A DNA stretch of 64,000 nt from Pezicula radicicola. Lineage: Eukaryota > Ascomycota > Leotiomycetes > Helotiales > Dermateaceae. Both the position numbers and the translations under genes were made by a program. The DNA is taken from positions 154,747 through 218,746 of the forward strand of contig PDUO01000032.1 in assembly GCA_003008705.1 (NCBI GenBank). The letters run 5' to 3'. Positions 57,217 to 64,000 of the stretch are shown here, in pieces. Each line of letters opens with the position of its first letter. The first letter of the stretch is position 1. The notes beneath the pieces were generated by a model. The model made no database searches. It was given only the letters and a program-made list of their open reading frames with translations, and was not told where the DNA came from.

Positions 57217-58178
57217 GCAGAAGAAGCGCTAGCATGTTGATTCGAAGGGGTGCGATCCTGAACATCCTTTTGAGCTGGATTTGATTTGGAGCCCGAGCTG
57301 TCCTGGACTCCGACTCCTGGGCACGTTTCTTACATTGCGATGGCCTACTCGTAAACTCCGTAGATGCCCCACAAACAAGGCTGATGAACCCGGTGGGTTA
57401 GATTGGTGAGATGAGAATCATTGGATACAGGACTCGTAGTGTGGGTATTTGTGGACAAATCATCATAAAACCTGCATTAATACTAAAGCGGTGGCTTGAA
57501 ATAGGGGGCCGTCTGGATTGCTCCGGAAATCGCGAATCGCGTAACTGGGCCGCATGGCGTACCACGGTACGAGTGTAAGGCGAGTAGGGGTCGCAGGCAG
57601 GTACCATGCAAGCAAACCCGTCGCAAACACACATGGATGGAATGGATTAGGTGTATGACTTTCTGAATAATGCGGACTCTGATATAAAGGAACTCTTTTT
57701 TTTTTGTCCCTACAAGAAGGGAGTGAAGTTGGATCTTGTGGGATGGTATGTCGATGCGGACCGTCCGAACTACTCTCATGACACCAAGAGCTCCCGCAAC
57801 GTAAAGCGAGCCCTCTTGGCATATTCTGGACTCCATTTTCAAGCGACGTCCCAAGGCTCAGCTGAACATTACCACGGAAGGGCCGCACGCAAAGGCTAAG
57901 GAAAGGAAGCTAAAGTAATTCATGGCTCCCGAGAGCCAGGGCACAAGGTATCTATTGGTACTCCATCTCCCAACCATACCAACCAGTCCCCAAAACGCCG
58001 TTCCAAATGCAAGGGTATGCGCGAAACCCCAACCAATGCAACTCTTTACGCCAGCCTATGAAGCAAGAATGCAAGAGCCAACTCCCACCACCCCATTCGC
58101 GTCACCTGTCTTACAACATACAAATCATAGTCCTTTGGCTCTTAGAGAGAAAGGAAAGATATCATCACCAACCACCCA
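57217..58178. other. Intergenic, nothing recognised
   Basis: About 960 bases with several overlapping short frames, none with a domain. It should hold the promoter of the Zn2Cys6 gene and the 3' UTR of KCS1. Confidence 0.5.
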
Positions 58179-61100
58179 TTAATAGCTTATACCACCTTCG
58201 TCTTCATCGTCAATGATTTCGTATCCATCATCGTGTCCGTTCTCCCAACCCTCCTTTTTCCCTCTCATCGCCATTTCCTTTCTTCGAGTCTCTTCCTGGA
58301 TAGCCAAGAAATAATTCTTCAGGCTTTTAAGGCCTCTCAAGAAGCCTTTATCGGGCAAATCCAAATGGCGAGGAGGACAGGGCCTCTCACTGATATTTAA
58401 TCCTTCCTTAGTAACACAATTTGCGAAGTCGGCGATTTTGAAATCAATCTCCTTCTTTTTCTTCTTCACTTCAGTGGCGTCCTTCTCACCAGCGGTACTG
58501 TCGCTCTCCTCAACTTCCTGCTGTGTATCTCCATCGTAGAAAACGAGGAGGCTGGCAGCGTAGAAGCGGTAACCGACAAGACCACGAATTATTTTTTCAA
58601 GCTGCGATAGCTTGTCAAGAATGGTGGGAATGTGGCGTAAGACGCTCGAGTAATCGACGCCGTCGTATAGGAATCGCGTTAGGGCATCCTGGAATTGGCG
58701 ACCGACCCTAAGATCTCTGCCGTAATATTTGTCTTTGAAGATGTAAGCTTGAGTCTTTACATCCCACACCTGCAAACCGCAAACCCTGACCCCAAGTTCC
58801 TTCGACGTTGTTTCGGCGCACTTCTTCCGCTGAGAATTCTGCTTCTTTTCATTAGCGTCTACACCGTACTGGCGAGTGCCCATTTTCAAGTCCATGATGC
58901 ATGGCTTCTTCATGCCAGCAGTTAAATCCTCCAGGAGGAGAAAGTATTCCACACGCTTGTCAAGTTGAGTCCGCGCCGTTGTGGGGTTAACAGGTCGCGG
59001 AATGTCAAGTAACTTCGGAGGTTCAGTGGGAGCAGCAGGGAGCATTGTTCCAACGCGGCTGCCATCTGATGTATAAGATGTCGCGCTCACCCCTTCAAGT
59101 TGGGGTCCAGGTAGAGATTGCTCGTTTTGCTCCGAGGCAATGGATGATGATACATGCTTCTTCACAGGCTCCGGGTCCATCGCAAAGACGTCTTCCTCAT
59201 CACCTTTGTATCCAGGGTCGTCGGCTTCCACGAAGTATTTTAGGTTCCCTCTGCCTTCAGCAACTTCAGAAGGTTTACGGCGAAGCCCGCCACTGGAATA
59301 GCGTCTTGGTCGACTTCCTTTGGAACCTTCCTCAGACCTCGCAATTTCATCATACTCTGGTGCACTTGTACCTGCTTTTTCATTGAAACAACCATCCTCC
59401 TCATCGTTACTAGGGCCTTCTTCAGCTACATTGGACGTAATAGGTTGTAGAGGCGTCATGGTCAGACCAACATTGCTGGTCCTACGTGCAGCTGCGGTTT
59501 TCATAGCCCTTCTCCTGATAGACTCTTCTGGCGGTTGTCCAGAACTAGCCTGAGTTTGTTGATTTATCTTTAGGCTTGACTCTGACATTGACGGCCGCAG
59601 AGTAGAGCCATGACGATTTGGTAGCGAACGATGCTTGGAAGCAGGATTTTTGTGACGATGAATTGGGACTGGGGCTTGGAATGCCTCCCCGAAGACTTGA
59701 TTGCGCAATTTCTTATTGACAGAAGTGGCACCCCAACTGACTGCATGTTTGTCTGACAAACTGGGCCGGAAAGTAAAGTCGCTGTCGGGTAGAGGTGGTT
59801 GGGATTGACCAAGTTCACGACGAGCAGCTGTGGTTAGCGCCGAAGTATCGCTCTTCGACCGATTCTGGGGATCTATCAGATGCGGATGGGGTTGCAAGAA
59901 GCTTGATGGGAGGATGTGTCTATTATCAGCAAATGTCACTGTCGGTACTGGGACGGAAGATGATTGCAGTGACTGGCTAATCATTCTAGGGCGTTCTTCG
60001 CCTGTAATGGCATGACCATTTGAGGTTGAAGCTTCCGAGGATTTACCATTGGCTTGCTCCTCTGTCCCAGTGACCGCATTATCTTGTCCTTTCTCAAGAC
60101 CCGAATCAGAGCCATCTTTCCTCACAGATTTGCGTCTCTGTTGTCTCTCAAAAGTAACATTGAGAACACCAATATATCTAGAAAAAATTTGAAATAACTT
60201 CGTTAGCAAATGTAAATATTTCGGAGATATTGGGGGGTCGTGGGCGGTCTTCGCTAGACTCAGCTTGGAGCTTATGGATTAAAAATGGCCATAAAATTAT
60301 ACATACCTTGGTAAAAACTTCAACAAATGAGGATGATAGCGTTCAACTTTCTCATAGAACTCATTCTCACGGTTGTTCAACTGCTTACATACAGCACGCT
60401 TTGAAAATCGCCACATAGTAGTATGACCACCAACTTGGTGTCGATATGGAACCAATTCAATTGCTTCTAACGGCTGTTTAGACTCTTCCTGGTGTTGGTG
60501 AACACGCGGAAGATCCATGGGAATTTGATGACTCTGTTTCAAGGAACCTGTGGGAGTTGTATCTTCACCATCTGGCGGACTGGCTTCCTCGCCCTTGGGC
60601 ATATATCCTGCGTCAGCGGCATGCTTAATATGGTGATCCAGATCTGATAACTCCCGAGGCTCTAGAGTAAAGCCATTCTTCTCGGAGTCCAGACTTGATT
60701 GTTTCCCTTGAACAGAAGGTATTTGAAAATGCAATTGAGCGTCATCCGGACGGCGGCTGCTCTCAACTTCGCGAGGAGGTACTTGATGCTCCTCTAACCA
60801 ATCTTGCGTGTTCGAATCAGAGTCATCAGAGCGAAGGGGCTCAGGAAATCCAGACCTAGTGAGCTTGGAGCTGAAGACATCTCGCTCGCGCTCGGGTGAA
60901 TCATGGGGTGTTTTATGAGGCACAAACAAAGCTGATGAAATTTGTTCCTCGCCAGAGTCTTCCTCGTCACAACTCTTGATGGGTGATGTAGCAGCCCGTT
61001 CACCCTGGGTCTCTTCGATTCTTGGTGGCTTGGTCGACTTTTCTGGGCTAGACAACTCTCCTTCAACCCAAACGGCCTTTTTTCGCTCTGCTTCCGTTAC

Positions 61101-62237
61101 CGGTATACTGCGTGAAAATGAGGTGCCTTTTGCAGCACCAGGCGTCAGGTTATGTGTTTTCCGTATGTCAGCAAGAAGCTGAGCAGGCATTGCCTTGAGT
61201 TCTTCACCCTCTGTAATTGACTCTGTAGAGATATCAAAGTAACCTTGCTCGCCACCAGCGATCCTTGAAGGCTCTGATGAACCACCCTCTTCTAGAACAG
61301 TTGGTGTAGAAAACCCTTCTAGATCGCCTCCACTTCCCCGATAGTTACTTGTTTTAGAGAGCCTGCCCTTATTATCTCGCTTTTTCGTCTTGTCCTCTGG
61401 AAGGCCCTCTTTGAAGAACCGTAGGCTGTGACTGGCCTTCCGACTGCGATTGTTGGGCTCAATGCCAGCAAGGGAATCTTTGATAGACTTCTCAACCTGA
61501 CCACCCTCATTGTCGTCGGATCCCTGTTGACCAATTGACCATGCCTTCTCAGCACCCAAACCTGGCCGTACGTCTCTCCAAGATCTGTATTTGGCACGCA
61601 CACCATCGGTCGGCGGAGTTGTCGAGATGGCATTCAAGGACGTTGGGCTTGGCGGTGCAGGAGGGGTATTGAAACCCGTGTCTCCAGAATTGGTAGAACC
61701 TTTGGGTAAGGTGCCATATCTCTGTTCTCTCTCTGTACGTTCCAAAGACGTTCCGCGCCCTCTAGGTCTGTTCAACAAATCTCGGTGGCTCTGGAGTCTC
61801 GAGTTGATGTCATTCATGTCATGGAAGTTGAGGGTCATTGGACTGGATGTAGGAGTGGCGCCCAAACTGAGAGTAGACCCAGAAGAGAGCACATAAGGAG
61901 CTGTTATAACCATCGCCATATCGTTCGTCGAGCCGCCGGAATGTGCTAGAGTGTGTACGCCATTGTGCTGTGCTACAGGAGTAGGGTTTTGTAATGAGCT
62001 TGTGGAAGCTTCGGTAGGGCCGCTCCTTAAAGATAAGGTCAACTGTGCAGCGTCTTCTTGTCTCCGAGCTGCTAGAGCTTGTGATAATAAAGAAGTCGGT
62101 TTGGAACGAGCAGGAGGTGTCCTGGGTGGACTTTTGTTGTTGTCATACCCATCCCGAGAGATCGATTGCCCCTGCTCATCAGTGCTCACCGATGCGGTGA
62201 GTGCCGCATGTTCGGGCTCAGGAGGTGTCAAGCTCAT
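58179..62237 (-). CDS. KCS1: Inositol hexakisphosphate kinase (Kcs1 type)
   Basis: Two exons (62237-60307 and 60177-58179) give 1309 residues. Kcs1 phosphorylates InsP6 to diphosphoinositol (InsP7), a regulator of phosphate, vacuole and stress responses. The catalytic IPK domain is C-terminal: PCIMDLKMGTRQYG (about 1068), matching the family PxxxDxKxG, then VWDVKTQAYIFKDKYYGRDL, GRQFQDALTRFLYDG, GYRFYAASLLVFYDG and the metal-binding segment FKIADFAN. The segment around the intron (RYHPHLLKFLPRYIGVLNVTFE) is a conserved N-lobe part. Most of the first about 620 residues and a large insertion (about 660-1040) are Ser/Pro-rich and disordered. The start MSLTPPEPEHAAL is chosen at 62237; the frame is open ten codons further without ATG. 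Confidence 0.94.
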
Positions 62238-64000
62238 GAGGCGGACATCTATCGAATGCTCCAGCAATGTGGTCGAATGATTCGTAGATGTAGGGCCTTC
62301 AATGGCACAGGCTGAAGACGGTGGTGAGAGGTAATGATGGGGACAAGGTTCTCCGGCATAAGATTGCGACGGGCCGCGCAGAGAGTTTCTGTAGGGATAT
62401 TCTCCTGGGACTTACGCTATCACGTTGCGTTGGGCAAAGGATTGTATGGGTTCACGCCTCAAGGGGGCAGACAGTCGTTACGTATGGGGGGTGGTGAGAT
62501 TGTATGGGGGCCGCAAACGTGGGAAATTCGAAATTCGAAATTCGTACAAGGCCCAGACAAAACAAAGGGCTGAACATTTGAGAAGCGAAGCAGCATGGGG
62601 CAGCAGGCCGCAGGCGTGTGTGTGTGCGATGACGGCGTAGATTCTCCACTTACAGACCAAATGCCGGAAAACCTAAGGTTGAAACTGAACAAACCCCCCT
62701 GCTGCGCCTTGTTTGTACTGTACTCTACGGTACTGCTGTATGACTTATGATACCTGAGAACCTGGAAGCTCTGCTAGACTTCAGGACTTCAGGACATGTA
62801 CTGTACAAGTATAGTACATACAGTACACTACCCAAGCCCCAAGGAACTATCAAATACTCTCTTTCCTACGAGTAGCTGCCCGCCCCATTGTTTTGGCTTC
62901 TTTGCAGCCCAAGCGCGGTGCCTTACACAATAATAATAATAATAATAATAATAACAGTACAGTGGTCCTCAGGGAACTTACTTATTGCACCACAAGCACA
63001 AGCACAAGCACATCAACCAGATCTGTCAGAAAGTTGTCGGTGCCAAGCCTGTCTACGGTACACGGGTTCAACGTCTCGTCTCGCATCTGCAGGAGTCAGG
63101 TTCAGGACCAAGTGCCTCGCTTTCGACCTATCGATTAGCAACGTGACTGAAAGCGCCAGGAATGAGGTGTTCGTCGTTCGTCGTTCACCGCTCACACCTC
63201 GTTCCTCCAACCCAAACAGCACCATCCCTCCAATGATCAGGAATGCGAGGTGTAAGAAAACTATGAGAGAAACCCTCCCGGGAGATACGGAATCTGCCCA
63301 ATTTGATCAATCATTCATCCGGTGTTCTTGTGTACTGTACGCACAATGCGCTGTCTTTCACGTCTGGCTGTTCTCGTTTATTGGATACCATCAATAGCCG
63401 TATTAGTATTACACAATTTGTACGACCTTGCCGTATCTTCTTGTTCAAGGATAACATAGTTGCACTGTGATGGTATACTGACGGTATCTCGTGAACCGAA
63501 CAACGACCTGTGCGAGTCTTGAATCTCGTGGATCGCCAATGCCGTATTTATGCGAATGGCATCGGAACACATACCAAAGGGATTTCCAAACCAAATGCAT
63601 GAGGCACACATTCCTAGTCCCTGATAAGGAGAGTGGGATGTTGGATTCTGAGTTCTGCATTAGGAAAACAATTGCTATGAAGGGTATCTCTAGGTATGTG
63701 TTGCTCAAAAGCGAACACCCATATATCGGTCTAAAAAGTATATCAACCAAAATCCTACGCCCGCAACCGTTGAAATACTCCGTATAAGGTTCTGTGTCCC
63801 TCCCACTGTCCTGTGTCCCTGTGTCCCCGTGACCCCGTGACGCCGTTCAAGCAGATTGAGGGGGAGTCTCTGAATGGCAAGGATATCCATCCCATATACA
63901 ATTTCCCCATTACGTGATTAGTTATGACCAAACACTACTAAATCCACTGAGCCGTTCTCTCCTCTTTGGTGTTCTTTTTGCACCGTGCTTCCCAGAATTC
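62238..64000. other. KCS1 upstream region, no supported gene
   Basis: About 1.8 kb. It holds several GTACTGTAC-type motifs (62715-62740, 62797-62829, 63331-63340), an ATTCGAA tandem (62525-62545), an (AAT)n microsatellite and a CACAAG tandem (62990-63011). A 169-codon frame at 62888-63397 crosses the microsatellite (poly-Ile) and I judge it spurious. Confidence 0.5.
62929..62953. repeat. (AAT)n microsatellite
   Basis: About eight AAT units lie in the KCS1 upstream region. Confidence 0.9.

Noticed and set aside
62888..63397. 169-codon plus-strand frame
   Set aside because: It starts in and depends on a microsatellite (poly-Ile) and shows no domain.

Overview
The window is nuclear DNA of a filamentous ascomycete (Pezizomycotina). 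Genes are interrupted by short spliceosomal introns (mostly 48-140 bp, GTAAGT-like donors, CTAAC-type branch sites, YAG acceptors). The gene set includes Zn2Cys6 regulators, a 2EXR protein, a HeLo (HET-S-type) protein, the DASH subunit Dad3, Kcs1 and a Pkh/PDK1 kinase. A leotiomycete is my guess from protein style only. Exon joins given here were made by eye and checked for reading-frame consistency; no transcript data were available.

Layout. 1-311 (-): 5' end of a SWI/SNF-RSC subunit of the Ssr3/BAF60 type. 1063-3870 (-): PDK1-type AGC kinase. 3871-8600: repeat-rich zone with tandem arrays on both sides of a hypothetical gene (6039-7670, +). 8600-10240 (-): coiled-coil protein. 11651-12560 (+): FMN-binding split-barrel-like protein. 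13160-15531 (-): ABCG half transporter, convergent with the previous gene. 15532-18086: transposon debris with a TA-flanked MITE and a decayed reading frame. 18087-19244 (+): SAM methyltransferase of the secondary-metabolite type. 19692-20105 (-): small predicted mitochondrial membrane protein. 20106-21694: AT-rich, second MITE. 21695-23700 (-): HeLo plus pseudokinase protein, divergent from a Zn2Cys6 factor (24281-26314, +). 26596-26997: third inverted-repeat element. 27207-27580 (+): DAD3, convergent with mitoribosomal uS5m (27871-29383, -), which is itself head-to-head with TRM2 (29531-31459, +). 31460-39277: almost empty, with one small Ser-rich protein gene (34565-35065). 39278-44910 (+): 1814-residue WD40 protein with a very long disordered tail. 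46218-47178 (+): alkyltransferase (MGMT family) fused to an N-terminal fungal domain. 48358-50587 (+): Baeyer-Villiger-type flavin monooxygenase. 50588-53844: relic-rich gap. 53845-54938 (+): 2EXR protein. 55330-57216 (-): second Zn2Cys6 factor. 58179-62237 (-): Kcs1 inositol hexakisphosphate kinase. 62238-64000: no supported gene.

How the genes relate. I see no clear biosynthetic cluster or operon-like unit. Housekeeping genes (SSR3, PKH, DAD3, MRPS5, TRM2, KCS1) are mixed with accessory genes (ABCG, methyltransferase, HeLo-pseudokinase, monooxygenase, two regulators). The accessory genes lie next to AT-rich, transposon-scarred stretches. The best candidates for a second look are the HeLo-pseudokinase protein with its palindromic shared promoter, the three TIR elements, the dispersed GTTACTTAAATC-type repeat family, and the zinc knuckle inside uS5m.
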